Assembly (NCBI GenBank): GCA_036510065.1
Contig: DATCEO010000077.1
Location: 17,758 to 81,757, forward strand
Direction: 5' to 3'
Length of the DNA: 64,000 bases
Source: DASUBV01 sp036510065
Lineage (GTDB): Bacteria > Actinomycetota > Actinomycetes > Streptosporangiales > Streptosporangiaceae
Made by a program: the position numbers and the translations under genes. The notes beneath the pieces were generated by a model. The model worked only from the letters and a program-made list of their open reading frames with translations, did not search any database and was not told the DNA's origin. The stretch's first letter is position 1, and every line of letters begins with the position of its first letter. Below are positions 37,308 through 45,343 of this stretch, piece after piece.

Positions 37308-37650
37308 TGCTCCTTTCGATGCGAGGCCGCCGGACTCGTCCGCGGCCCCGCAATCAGGCGGGGGGAGGAGCGGAACGGAAGGGGTGGTGCGCTGCGGCGA
37401 CACGCCTCGCCGGAACTTTGCGGGTCGGCGAGGTGGTTCGCGGGCCGGTGTGGAGATCGGGGACAGGGACGTTTACAAGGGGGACGGTAACCTTCTCGAC
37501 ATCATCACGCAATATCTAGACACATAATTGGTATAGCCATACTTCAACCCGCAAGATCCAATGTGGCGCTGCGGGACGGCGCCATTCAGCACCTTTCCGC
37601 AGGTGAGTGGCCTTCAGGTGTCGCAGGAGGGATCCCGGAAGCCCTGCCGG
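37308..37650. other. Non-coding region upstream of the GH87-like gene
   Basis: About 340 nt. The stretch 37500-37550 is clearly AT-rich (CACATAATTGGTATAGCC and neighbours) and probably holds the minus-strand promoter of the glucanase gene. No coding sequence recognised. Confidence 0.55.
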
Positions 37651-37790
37651 CTAGACAAGGCCTTCCTGGAGGGCAAGCCGGGTCAGGTCAGCACGCCACC
37701 GGAGCCCGGTCTTGTCGCGGATGCGGTCGAGATGAGAGCGGACGGTCCGCACGCTGATCAACAGGTCGCCTGCGATCTGCAGGTCCGTCC
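37651..37790 (-). pseudogene. C-terminal fragment of a LuxR-type regulator
   Basis: The minus strand encodes, up to a TAG at 37651-37653, DLQIAGDLLISVRTVRSHLD and then RIRDKTGLRWRADLTRLAL, i.e. the recognition helix and end of a LuxR/GerE HTH. Upstream of about 37790 the similarity stops abruptly and a transporter fragment in the opposite direction begins. Closely similar to the LuxR C-terminus at 58711. Confidence 0.75.
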
Positions 37791-38040
37791 GCTGAGCGCA
37801 AGCCTCTACACCATCGTGGCCAAGTGCCTCGGCGACGAGTCCGACGCGCTCTCCCTCACCACCTGGCAGTTCACCGTGGCCACCGTCGTCACGCTCGGCG
37901 TCTCCGCCGCCCGGTGGGGCGCCGGCGCGGAGAGCCCGCCGTTCGCCGTCCCGCTGCGGTTCTGGCTGGCCGCCGCGCTGGTGGGCATTGCCGGATTCGG
38001 CGTCAGCTCAGCGCTGGAGGGTGGTCTGGAGAGCGCGAGT
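37791..38040 (+). pseudogene. C-terminal fragment of an EamA/DMT transporter
   Basis: ASLYTIVAKCLGDESDALSL, TTWQFTVATVVTLGVSAARW and LRFWLAAALVGIAGFGVSSA form membrane helices typical of the second EamA repeat of DMT-family permeases. Neither a start nor the rest of the ~300-aa protein is present, and the frame runs out into the antisense of the DUF1707 gene. The junction with the LuxR fragment at about 37790 is a deletion or rearrangement point. Confidence 0.65.
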
Positions 38041-38045
38041 GCTTG

Positions 38046-38609
38046 TCAGCGCTTCCCGAAGCGCGGCCAGCCCCGCGTGCGGCGTTGTGCTTCCGGATGC
38101 CGTAGGCGAACCCTGCCGATATGGGTGGTCACGTCGAGCCGCACAAGCGGGAGCCCGGGTACCGGCGGTTCCAGCCGCGAGTCAACTCCGCCTTTGTGAT
38201 GGGTAATCTGCACCGCGACGCCCTGCGGAACGATGATCGTGATGCTGCCCCAGCCGCTGTAGACGTGCAGGTCGATGACGTGGCCGTCGAACTCGGCTTC
38301 GGTGAGGTCGAGTCTCACACTGCCCAGATCGGCGCTGATATGTGTTTCCCTGGCGAGCTGCCATCGCCCAGTCAGGCGCAGCCGTCCGATACCGCCCTGG
38401 ATCTCCAGGGGCTTGGTCAGCCGCCGGTCCGGGCTGGTGAGTGCGACGGGAGCAGGCAGCGACAGGACGACCGCTGCGAGTTCGGGTTCGGTCCTGGCGG
38501 CGAGCAGCCCGGCAACGCCGGTGTCAAACTGGCCCGCGTCGATGTCGCCTGCTGCGTACAGCTCCTTGAGGAACTCAGTGGCACGGTGCTGGGCATTGTC
38601 CTCGCGCAT
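38046..38609 (-). CDS. DUF1707 protein with LiaF-like C-terminal domain
   Basis: 187 aa. The N-terminal ~50 residues (RATEFLKELYAAGDIDAGQF ... LLAARTEPELAAVV) match the DUF1707 SHOCT-like domain; the C-terminal ~100 residues form a beta-helix-like region (GSVRLDLTEAEFDGHVIDLH, GSITIIVPQGVAVQ) as in cell-wall-antibiotic-response proteins. No membrane helix. Likely a small envelope-stress-related protein; role unproven. A related gene lies at 63677. Confidence 0.82.
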   Translation of the reverse strand: MREDNAQHRATEFLKELYAAGDIDAGQFDTGVAGLLAARTEPELAAVVLSLPAPVALTSPDRRLTKPLEIQGGIGRLRLTGRWQLARETHISADLGSVRLDLTEAEFDGHVIDLHVYSGWGSITIIVPQGVAVQITHHKGGVDSRLEPPVPGLPLVRLDVTTHIGRVRLRHPEAQRRTRGWPRFGKR

Positions 38610-38618
38610 AACCTTGCC

Positions 38619-38861
38619 TCAGGGTGTCAGCGGCTCCGCCGGGCTGCTCAGGACCCAGCCTCCACCACCGGAACCGGTGCCGGCGTCGTGGCGTACCCGC
38701 CCTGGCTCACCGGCACCTGCAGGGCGAAGGCGGCCGGGGGCGAGCGCTAGCACGCCGAAGCTGGCCGCGGTCAGGAAGCCGACGAGGCGGCGGATACGCG
38801 CACCAGCCATCCGGGTGGCGGCGGCCGGGGGCGTTCCCTGACGAGATGCGCGTGTGAACAT
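38619..38861 (-). CDS. Small secreted peptide gene, signal-peptide end shifted out of frame
   Basis: ATG 38861 follows AGGAGA. As read, the frame gives 80 aa ending at 38619, but its second half is low-complexity. Removing one base near 38737 gives RRLVGFLTAASFGVLALAP joined to AAFALQVPVSQGGYATTP and a stop at 38648, i.e. a ~70-aa precursor with a proper signal peptide (AFA cleavage site) and a short mature peptide. The leader 38862-38903 is nearly identical to that of the gene at 58523, and both products share an R[QE]GT motif at residues 7-10. Function unknown. Confidence 0.6.
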   Translation of the reverse strand: MFTRASRQGTPPAAATRMAGARIRRLVGFLTAASFGVLALAPGRLRPAGAGEPGRVRHDAGTGSGGGGWVLSSPAEPLTP

Positions 38862-38903
38862 GGCTTTCTCCTGTCTGCTCGCGACTGGCCGGGAGTTCCG
38901 GCC
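38862..38903 (-). promoter_or_regulatory. Conserved leader element with GGCCGG hairpin (copy A)
   Basis: Read on the minus strand: GGCCGG-aactc-CCGGCC hairpin (38887-38903), then AGTCGCGAGCAGACAGGAGA and the start codon. About 34 of 40 positions match copy B at 58524-58564. It includes the ribosome binding site, so it could act as a translational control element. Confidence 0.6.
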
Positions 38904-39048
38904 GTCAATGGACAGACTGCCGGGCACGGTGGGACATACGGTTCTTGACAATGCCCTGGCCGCGAGTCAGGGTGTCACCTGCCGCACCGAGGTAGCTGCT
39001 GATGAGCGGGTATTTCGGCCACCGTCCCAGCTGGGCAAAGGGGGCACC

Positions 39049-40011
39049 ATGGAACTGGCCGCCGACTTCTCCTTCCAGCCGCTGCCGGCACTGGAAAACC
39101 CGGTGCACTTTCCGTTCCCGGCGGTGGCGCACCCGCTCGGGCCGCTCGCCCCTCTGGCCGGAAAGTGGAGCGGCCGGGGGTTCAATGTCATCTGGCGGCC
39201 CAACCACACGCCCGGTCAGGACCGCTTTCTCGAGCTCAACGTGACCAGCGAGCAGCTCGAATTCGACGCGATCAGCGGACCCATTCCCAACCGCGGCCTC
39301 CTGCAGCCCGACATCAACATGTTCGGCCTGACCTACCTGCAGCAGATCTCCGACGCCAACCTCAAAGCCGGACTGCACATCGAGCCGGGCATCTGGGTGA
39401 CCATCCCGGCGACCAGTGCCCCCAAGGTGGTGCCGACCGTGGCCCGGCTGGCCTCTATCCCGCATGGCACGACCATCGTCGTCCAGGGCACCGCCAGCAC
39501 GTCGGCCGCGGCACCGGTCATCCCGGACGTCAGCATCAAGCCCTTTACGATCGGCAGCCCGACCGCGACGTTCGACTTCCCGGAGCAGACCCTGAACACG
39601 GCTACTCAGTTCCGGACCTCCGGCGCCGGGCTGACGGGCGTCACCCAGAACATGGTCAACAATCCCAATACCGTGCTCCGCTCGGCGATCGCGAGCCAGC
39701 ACATTCACGCGACGACCACACTGCACGTGTCTACTGCCGACGCCCCCGTTCCCGGCGGGGGGACCGCGAATACGGCCTTTCTGAAAGGCGCCGTTCACGG
39801 CCCGAACGCCGTCTCAGCGCGGGTGACCGCCACGTTCTGGCTGGAGACGATCCAGGGCGACCCGGCCCCCCGCCAGCTGCAGTACTCGCAACTCGTCCTG
39901 CTGAACTTCAACGGCCTGAGCTGGCCGCACATCACCGTCGGCACGCTGCATAAGAACGTGAGCACCACCCCCACGCCCCAGCAGGTCGATCCCGCTTCCC
40001 CGGCCACCTGA
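39049..40011 (+). CDS. Conserved protein of unknown function (annotated as haem-binding in some relatives)
   Basis: 320 aa from ATG 39049, chosen for its AAAGGGGG ribosome binding site; the longer frame to 38854 would overlap the divergent peptide gene. The N-terminal part GPLAPLAGKWSGRGFNVIWR is reminiscent of nitrobindin/lipocalin-like barrels; later conserved-looking blocks are GPIPNRGLLQPDINMFGLTY, LHIEPGIWVTIPATS and SIPHGTTIVVQG. No signal peptide or membrane helix. I recall similar bacterial and fungal proteins labelled haem-binding, but see no decisive motif. Confidence 0.65.
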   Translation: MELAADFSFQPLPALENPVHFPFPAVAHPLGPLAPLAGKWSGRGFNVIWRPNHTPGQDRFLELNVTSEQLEFDAISGPIPNRGLLQPDINMFGLTYLQQISDANLKAGLHIEPGIWVTIPATSAPKVVPTVARLASIPHGTTIVVQGTASTSAAAPVIPDVSIKPFTIGSPTATFDFPEQTLNTATQFRTSGAGLTGVTQNMVNNPNTVLRSAIASQHIHATTTLHVSTADAPVPGGGTANTAFLKGAVHGPNAVSARVTATFWLETIQGDPAPRQLQYSQLVLLNFNGLSWPHITVGTLHKNVSTTPTPQQVDPASPAT

Positions 40012-40323
40012 ATGACGCTCGCAGCGAATACGCGCTGACCGAGGACCCGGAGCGGTGACCATCGCCAGCGCCCGACAAGCTGGCCCAATTGCTGGTTATG
40101 GGGGTAATGACCGCTCCTTAGCGGACGAATAGGAATCGCCTTTCTAGCGCGGGACCGAGGACCGTTGAGACGCCGTGCCGGCGTCAGCGGGCTCGCCGGC
40201 CCAGGCTGCCGGCGGCGGGGGCCCTGGCGGCCGGCTGGGCGGGCCTGGCGGGCGGCCGGTTGATAGAGTGCGGAGACTAAAGCGATCGCTCGCTATAGTG
40301 AGCGCAGGAGGCGACGGATCCGC
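40012..40323. other. Intergenic region before the acyl-CoA-type operon
   Basis: About 310 nt with no recognisable gene. It contains the 15-bp candidate operator at 40281 and GGAGG just before the phosphotransferase start; probably the operon promoter. Confidence 0.6.
40281..40295. promoter_or_regulatory. Candidate TetR operator, copy 1
   Basis: AGCGATCGCTCGCTA, containing the palindrome AGCGATCGCT, 29 nt upstream of the phosphotransferase start and overlapping a -10-like TATAGT (40294). The identical 15-mer occurs at 45983-45997 upstream of the outermost gene on the other strand. Confidence 0.65.
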
Positions 40324-41349
40324 ATGGCGGGACGGGAAACGGACGCTGGCCCTCCGGACGCGGGTCTCCCCGGCCAGCTGGCGCGCTTCGTGCGCGCGCA
40401 GCTTCCGGACGCCGACTCACTCAAGATCCTCGGGCTGCAGCGCCGGGGCGGCGGCCTGTCGCGGGAGAACTGGGCCTTCGACCTGACGGTCCGGGACGGC
40501 GGCCGGGCGCAGGCCATCCCGATGATGCTGCGTCGCGACCCCGTCGCCGGCCTGCTCGCCACCGACCGCCGGGTCGAGTTCGGGGCCCTGCAGGCTCTCG
40601 CGAGCACCCCGGTCCCGGCCCCGGTCGCGTACTGGCTCGACGAGGACGGGACCTGGCTTGGCTTTCCCTCGCTCATCATGAGCCGGGAGGAAGGGCAGCC
40701 CGACTGGCTCGCCCTCAACGGCGACCGGCCGGAGAACGATCGGCTGCAGCTCGCCCGGGAACTGCTAGACCATCTCATCGGCCTGCAGGCGGTGGACTGG
40801 CGGGCTACGGTCCTGGCCAAGCTCCTCGACGACCCGGGTCCGGACGCCGCCCTGGCGGCCGTGCGGTTCTGGCACGGCGAGCTGCTGCGGCACCAGCTCG
40901 AGCCCCTCCCGGAGATGACGGCCGTCCGGCAGTGGCTGCTGCGGCACGCGCCGCAGTCCGCGGATACTGTCATCGTGCACGGTGACTACAAGCCGGGCAA
41001 CGTGCTGCTGGTCGGCAACGAGATCCGCGCGGTCCTGGACTGGGAGACGGTGCACCTGGGCAGCGCGCTGGAGGACCTCGGCTGGATCACTAATCCGGTC
41101 CGGGCCCGCGAGCATCAGATCCCGGGCCGCTGGGAGCGCGCGCAGATTGTCGAGCATTACGCCGCCGCCACCGGTCGCCGCGTGACGCAGCGGGAGCTGC
41201 TGTGGTGGAACGTGTTCTCCTGCTGGAAGCTGTCGGTCATCGTGATCAGCGGGCTGTCAGCGTTTGTCGCGGGCCAGTTCGACCGGGTGCACCTCCTGCC
41301 GACCTGGCTGTTCAAGAACATGTTCAAGCTGATCGAGAACGCCGGATGA
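40324..41349 (+). CDS. Phosphotransferase family protein (aminoglycoside phosphotransferase fold)
   Basis: 341 aa. Catalytic loop VIVHGDYKPGNVLL and metal-binding VLDWETVHLGSALEDLGW are intact, as in the APH family whose members in acyl-CoA gene clusters resemble the kinase domain fused to ACAD10/11. Likely phosphorylates a hydroxyl group of a lipid or acyl-CoA intermediate rather than an antibiotic. ATG 40324 preceded by GGAGG (spacing about 11). First gene of a 4-nt-overlap operon and directly downstream of the operator. Confidence 0.88.
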   Translation: MAGRETDAGPPDAGLPGQLARFVRAQLPDADSLKILGLQRRGGGLSRENWAFDLTVRDGGRAQAIPMMLRRDPVAGLLATDRRVEFGALQALASTPVPAPVAYWLDEDGTWLGFPSLIMSREEGQPDWLALNGDRPENDRLQLARELLDHLIGLQAVDWRATVLAKLLDDPGPDAALAAVRFWHGELLRHQLEPLPEMTAVRQWLLRHAPQSADTVIVHGDYKPGNVLLVGNEIRAVLDWETVHLGSALEDLGWITNPVRAREHQIPGRWERAQIVEHYAAATGRRVTQRELLWWNVFSCWKLSVIVISGLSAFVAGQFDRVHLLPTWLFKNMFKLIENAG

Positions 41350-41789
41350 GGCCAACCGTCGCCGAGCAGATCGCCGGACTGGGCCGCATCCTGGCCGCCG
41401 AGGTCCGGCCTGAGGTCAGCTCCGAGTACGCGCAGGATGTCCTGGCCGGGGTGCTGCAGAGCCTGGAGGTGCTGGCCTCGGGCCTGGCCGCCATCGGGCC
41501 CTTTCTAGCCTGGGATAACGCGGCCATGACAGCGATCCTGCGCGAGGCGGGAGCGGGCGCGCAGCCGGGAGCGGGGCCGCCGGGCGCGGGCCGGGCGGGT
41601 TCAGAGCTGGAGCAGCTGAATCAGGCCAACGAGCAGCTGCGGGCGCAGCTCGACGGCCTGCTGGCGCAGCTCGGCGACCGCCCCGGCCAGGATCAGGCCC
41701 GGCGCGCGATCGTGGCTCATCTCGACGAGCGGGCGAGCAGGTTCCCCCTGCGGCTGGTTCCCCGCATGCCCCGGCGCCCCGACCTGTAG
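41346..41789 (+). CDS. Small protein of unknown function in the acyl-CoA-type operon
   Basis: 147 aa, starts inside the phosphotransferase stop (ATGA). Predicted largely helical: VAEQIAGLGRILAAEVRPEV and ELEQLNQANEQLRAQLDGLL, the latter a coiled-coil-like segment, with an Ala/Gly-rich linker between. No membrane segment. Not recognised; the fixed overlap with its neighbour suggests a subunit or helper of the phosphotransferase. Confidence 0.75.
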   Translation: MRPTVAEQIAGLGRILAAEVRPEVSSEYAQDVLAGVLQSLEVLASGLAAIGPFLAWDNAAMTAILREAGAGAQPGAGPPGAGRAGSELEQLNQANEQLRAQLDGLLAQLGDRPGQDQARRAIVAHLDERASRFPLRLVPRMPRRPDL

Positions 41790-41797
41790 GAGGCATC

Positions 41798-42916
41798 GTG
41801 ATCACGAGCGCTGACGACACGCTGTGGCACACCACCCCGACGACGTTTGACCACGCAGGGACCAGCGACCCCCGGTTCTTCGACCGCTACTGGTTCGGCG
41901 TCTACGACCCCGATGGTGGCGCCGCCGTGCAGATAACGCTGGGCGCCTACCGCAACATGGACGTGATGGACGCCGGAGTGGCCGTCGTCCGGGACGGCGC
42001 CCAGCACAACCTGCGAGCGTCGCGGGCCCTGGGCCCGGAGATCGAGACAAGGTGCGGACCAGTGCGGATCGAGGTCACCGAGTCGCTCCGGGAGTTCCGG
42101 CTTCTGGTGGACGGCAGCACCCAGCCGATCGGCGCGGATCTCCGGTGGCAGGCCGCCACGCCGCCCGAGGAGGAGGAGCCGCATTTCGAGCGGTCGCGCA
42201 GGCGGGTCGTGCAGGACTACCTGCGGTTCAACCAGATCGGGGTGGTCGAGGGCTGGGTGCAGGTGGCCGGTGAGCGCATCCCGGCCCGGGACTGGTGGGG
42301 GTGCCGGGACCACTCCTGGGGCGTGCGACCGGGCATCGGGGTTCCCGAGCCCGCCACCGGGCCGGCCCGGCCGCTGTCGGCGCGCGGCTTCGCGATGGCG
42401 TTCCTGTTCTTCTCGACCCGGAACCTGTCCGGCCACGTGCACCTGCAGCAGCGCAGCGGCGACGCGCCGTATGTCACCGGGGTGGTGCGCGAGCGCGACG
42501 GCTCGGGCGCGCACCGGGTGGAGTCGGTGACGCTCGACGCGGACCTGCACCCGGGGACCCGCCGGTTCCGCGCGTGCACGATCACGGCGCGGCTGCCCGA
42601 CGGCGAGCCGCTGGAACTGAGAGCCGAGGCCCTCGGGTCGTCCTTCGCCATGCAGGGACTGGGATACAGCCACGGCTTCACCGACGGGCGGGGGCTGGGT
42701 GCCTGGCGAGGGGACTCTCATGTCGAGGCGGACACCTGGGATGTCTCCCACCCGGCGACCATCCGGTTCGAGGACGGCCGCGCCAAGGATCACTGGCACC
42801 GGATCCAGCCAGTCCGGGTGACCGCCGGCGGCCGCGGGCGGCCCGCTGACGACGGGACGGGCAGTCTCACCCTGGTGCTCAGCGGCCACCTCCCCGAGTT
42901 CGGACTGCCGCTATGA
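41798..42916 (+). CDS. CrtC/AttH-like lipocalin-fold protein (DUF7064/7065 type)
   Basis: 372 aa. Beta-rich throughout, with DPRFFDRYWFGVYDPDGGAA, VEGWVQVAGERIPARDWWGC and RDHSWGVRP; the RDHSWG block is characteristic of this hydroxyneurosporene-dehydratase-like group, found in actinobacterial lipid and steroid catabolic clusters. Exact reaction unknown. GTG 41798 follows GTAGGAGG. Its stop overlaps the CoA-transferase start (ATGA). Confidence 0.75.
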   Translation: MITSADDTLWHTTPTTFDHAGTSDPRFFDRYWFGVYDPDGGAAVQITLGAYRNMDVMDAGVAVVRDGAQHNLRASRALGPEIETRCGPVRIEVTESLREFRLLVDGSTQPIGADLRWQAATPPEEEEPHFERSRRRVVQDYLRFNQIGVVEGWVQVAGERIPARDWWGCRDHSWGVRPGIGVPEPATGPARPLSARGFAMAFLFFSTRNLSGHVHLQQRSGDAPYVTGVVRERDGSGAHRVESVTLDADLHPGTRRFRACTITARLPDGEPLELRAEALGSSFAMQGLGYSHGFTDGRGLGAWRGDSHVEADTWDVSHPATIRFEDGRAKDHWHRIQPVRVTAGGRGRPADDGTGSLTLVLSGHLPEFGLPL

Positions 42917-43585
42917 CGGCGGGCGGCGGTCTGGACGGAGCGCCGGCGGACAGCCTGGACCCGCCGCCGCTCGAGGGCATCAAGGTGCTCGAGCTGGCCC
43001 AGATGGTGGCCGGGCCCGCGGCCGGCCTGCTGCTGGCCGACTACGGCGCGGAGGTGATCAAGATCGAGCCGCCGGAGGGCGACGGATGCCGGCAGCTGCG
43101 GTCAGCCGAGGCGGCGGCCCTGCCGGACTCGCCGGTCTTCGTCGCCTACAACCGCAACAAGACGGTCACGCGGCTCGACCTGCGGGCGCCGACGGCCCGC
43201 GATCAGGTGCTGGCGCTGGCCGACGAGGCGGATGTCCTGATCGAGTCGTCCCGCCCCGGAGCCATGGAGCGTCTCGGGCTCGGTCCGGAGGTCGTCCTGG
43301 CCCGCAATCCGCGGATCATCTACGCGTCGGTGTCCGGCTTCGGCTGGGGACCGGCGGGCCGGTCGATGGGCGGCGTCGACATCATCGTGCAGGCCGAGAG
43401 CGGCACGGGCCCGTGACTATGCGGCCGTGGCGGAGGCTCCCCTGGCCCGGGAGACCGGGATGCTGCTCAGCGAGGGCGAGCTGCACGGCGTCGGCAGCCC
43501 GGTCCGGCTCGGCCGCACCGAGCCGCCGGCGGCCTGGCCGCGGGCCGAGGTGACCGCCCAGCGCGCGACGTTCTCCTCCGCATGA
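42913..43585 (+). pseudogene. CaiB/BaiF-type CoA transferase with internal deletion
   Basis: The first ~165 codons are a good N-terminal half (GIKVLELAQMVAGPAAGLLL, VFVAYNRNKTVTRLDL, IIYASVSGFGWG) and stop at a TGA (43414-43416). Immediately afterwards another frame reads DYAAVAEAPLARETGMLL ... GVGSPVRLGRTEPPAAWPRA and ends at a TGA overlapping the next ATG; this resembles the family's C-terminus. Full-length enzymes are about 380-420 aa, so about 180 central residues, including the rest of the CoA-binding domain, are missing. Junction near 43410. Confidence 0.8.
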
Positions 43586-44632
43586 GCGCCGCCCGCGGCC
43601 AGGCGGCCGGTGGCTCGGCCGAGATAGCCGCCCTGGCCACCGTCTCCCGCCCGCTGCGACGGACAGCCGCCGGCCCGGTGTCGGGCCAGGCCATCGAGTC
43701 CTGGTGCGCGGCCCTCGGCGAGACCAATCCCGTCTACCGCGACGCGGCGGCGGCCATCGCGTGCGGGCTGCCGGGCTTGATCGCACCGCCGGTGCTGCTG
43801 CAGACCTGGATGATTCCCGACGACCCGGCGCAGACTCTGCACGCCCAGGTGCGCGCGGCCGCGTCGGCCCGCGGGTTCGGGGCCGTGGTGGCCACCAACT
43901 ACGAGGAGGAGTTCCTCGGTCTGGTCCGCCCCGGCGACTGGCTGGCGGACCGCTCGTGGGTGGAGTCGGTCTCAGCGGAGAAGGCCACGTCGCTCGGCGC
44001 CGGGCACTTCGTCACGATCGCCGTCGACTACCTGCGCGACGAGGCGGTAGTGGGCCGGCTCCGGGCCCGCACGCTCTACTTTCGCAAGCTAGCCGCGGAT
44101 GCGCCACCGGGCGTGGGGACCGCCGGCCGACCGCCTGGCCCGCGGCGAGCCGCCGCATCGCCCCCCGGTCCGGCGGAGTCGGGGGGGAGCGGAGTCGCCG
44201 GAGTCGGCGGGGGCAGACGGCACCCTGCTGCCGGGCCTCCGGGTCCGGCTGACCCGGGCCATGATCTCGGATTCGGCGACGGCCTCGCGCGACTACGAGC
44301 CGGTCCATCACCAGGCCGCCGTCGCCCGGGACCAGGGCCTGGACGACATCATCTGCAGCATCGTGACCAGCGCCGGGCTGATTACCCGGTACGTGTCCGG
44401 CTGGGCCGGCCCGGCCATGCTGCTGCGGGCGCTCAGCCTGCGGCTGCTGAGGCCCGCCTACCCCGGCGACACCCTCACGTTCTCCGGCCGCGCCAGTAGG
44501 CTTCGTCGAGGCGGCGACTCCGGCTGCGAGCGGCTGGCGCTCCGGGCCGACCACGGTCGCGGGCCGCACGTCGCCGCCACGGTCACCGTGACCGGCCCGC
44601 GCGCCCGTCAGTCAGACCTGGCCGGCACGTAA
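43582..44632 (+). CDS. Two-domain MaoC/FAS1-like dehydratase, frame broken at a G7 run
   Basis: Hydratase of enoyl-CoA type. The N-terminal hotdog domain is in the first frame (ESWCAALGETNPVYRD, GLIAPPVLLQTWMI, ATNYEEEFLGLVRPGDWL); the second MaoC domain is in the +1 frame (RLTRAMISDSATASRDYEPV-HH, DDIICSIVTSAGLITRYVSG). The switch falls in a Gly/Ser-rich linker, most simply at the seven G at 44181-44187 (one G too many). Intact relatives are ~340-aa fusions. Starts within the stop of the CoA-transferase remnant. Confidence 0.75.
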
Positions 44633-44661
44633 CTGCCCGGCCTGAAGGCGGAGGAGCTGAG

Positions 44662-45333
44662 ATGTCGGACGGCGGCGGACCGGCGGCCACGCCCAGTCCT
44701 GCCGCCACTGGCCGGCTGGCCGGCCAGTGGCGGCAGTACCCGGCGGACGACAGGCTCGCCCCGGTTCTCGACGCGGCCCTCAGCCTGTTCATCAGGTACG
44801 GCTACCACGGCACTACCGTGCGGATGATCGCGTCGGAGGCCGGCATGACGGTGCCCGGGCTGTACTACCACTACCGGACCAAGCAAGACATGCTGGTTGA
44901 CCTGCTGCGCCGGTCAAATGAGGACATCATGCAGCGCTCCTGGGCGGCCCTGGCCGAGGCCGGACAGGACCCGCGGCGCAGGTTCGTGGCCCTGATCGAG
45001 AACATCGTCTTGTACATGACCCACCGGAAGCGGCTCGGCCTGGTGGCGCACGAGCTGCGGAGCCTGGAGGAGCCATTCCGGTCGCAGCACGTCCGGCTCC
45101 GGGACCAGCTGGAGGCCATGGTGCTGGCCGAGGTGGAGCGGGCCTGCGAGGCCGACGAGTTCGCGTCAGATTCCCCGCACGACTCGACCCGGGCCGTGCT
45201 CGTGCTCTGCCAGGGCGTGGCGGACTGGTTCACCGATGCTGGTCCGTCGAGCCCGGAGCAGATAGCCGAGCAGTACGTCCGCTTCAGCCTGCGGCTGGTG
45301 GGGGCCGCTCCGGAAGCGGGGCGGGCGAGCTGA
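44662..45333 (+). CDS. TetR/AcrR family regulator of the acyl-CoA-type operon
   Basis: 223 aa. HTH: SLFIRYGYHGTTVRMIASEA and TVPGLYYHYRTKQDML; the C-terminal domain (AHELRSLEEPFRSQH) resembles acyl-CoA-responsive TetR proteins of the KstR2/FadR type. GGCGGAGGAG precedes the ATG. As the only regulator in the cluster it is the natural candidate to bind the two identical 15-bp sites at 40281 and 45983. Confidence 0.9.
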   Translation: MSDGGGPAATPSPAATGRLAGQWRQYPADDRLAPVLDAALSLFIRYGYHGTTVRMIASEAGMTVPGLYYHYRTKQDMLVDLLRRSNEDIMQRSWAALAEAGQDPRRRFVALIENIVLYMTHRKRLGLVAHELRSLEEPFRSQHVRLRDQLEAMVLAEVERACEADEFASDSPHDSTRAVLVLCQGVADWFTDAGPSSPEQIAEQYVRFSLRLVGAAPEAGRAS

Positions 45334-45343
45334 CCGGCCGCTG

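Noticed and set aside
37561..38199. A single 212-aa plus-strand gene
   Set aside because: Only the middle (EamA helices) is meaningful; the first part is antisense to a LuxR fragment and the last is antisense to the DUF1707 gene.
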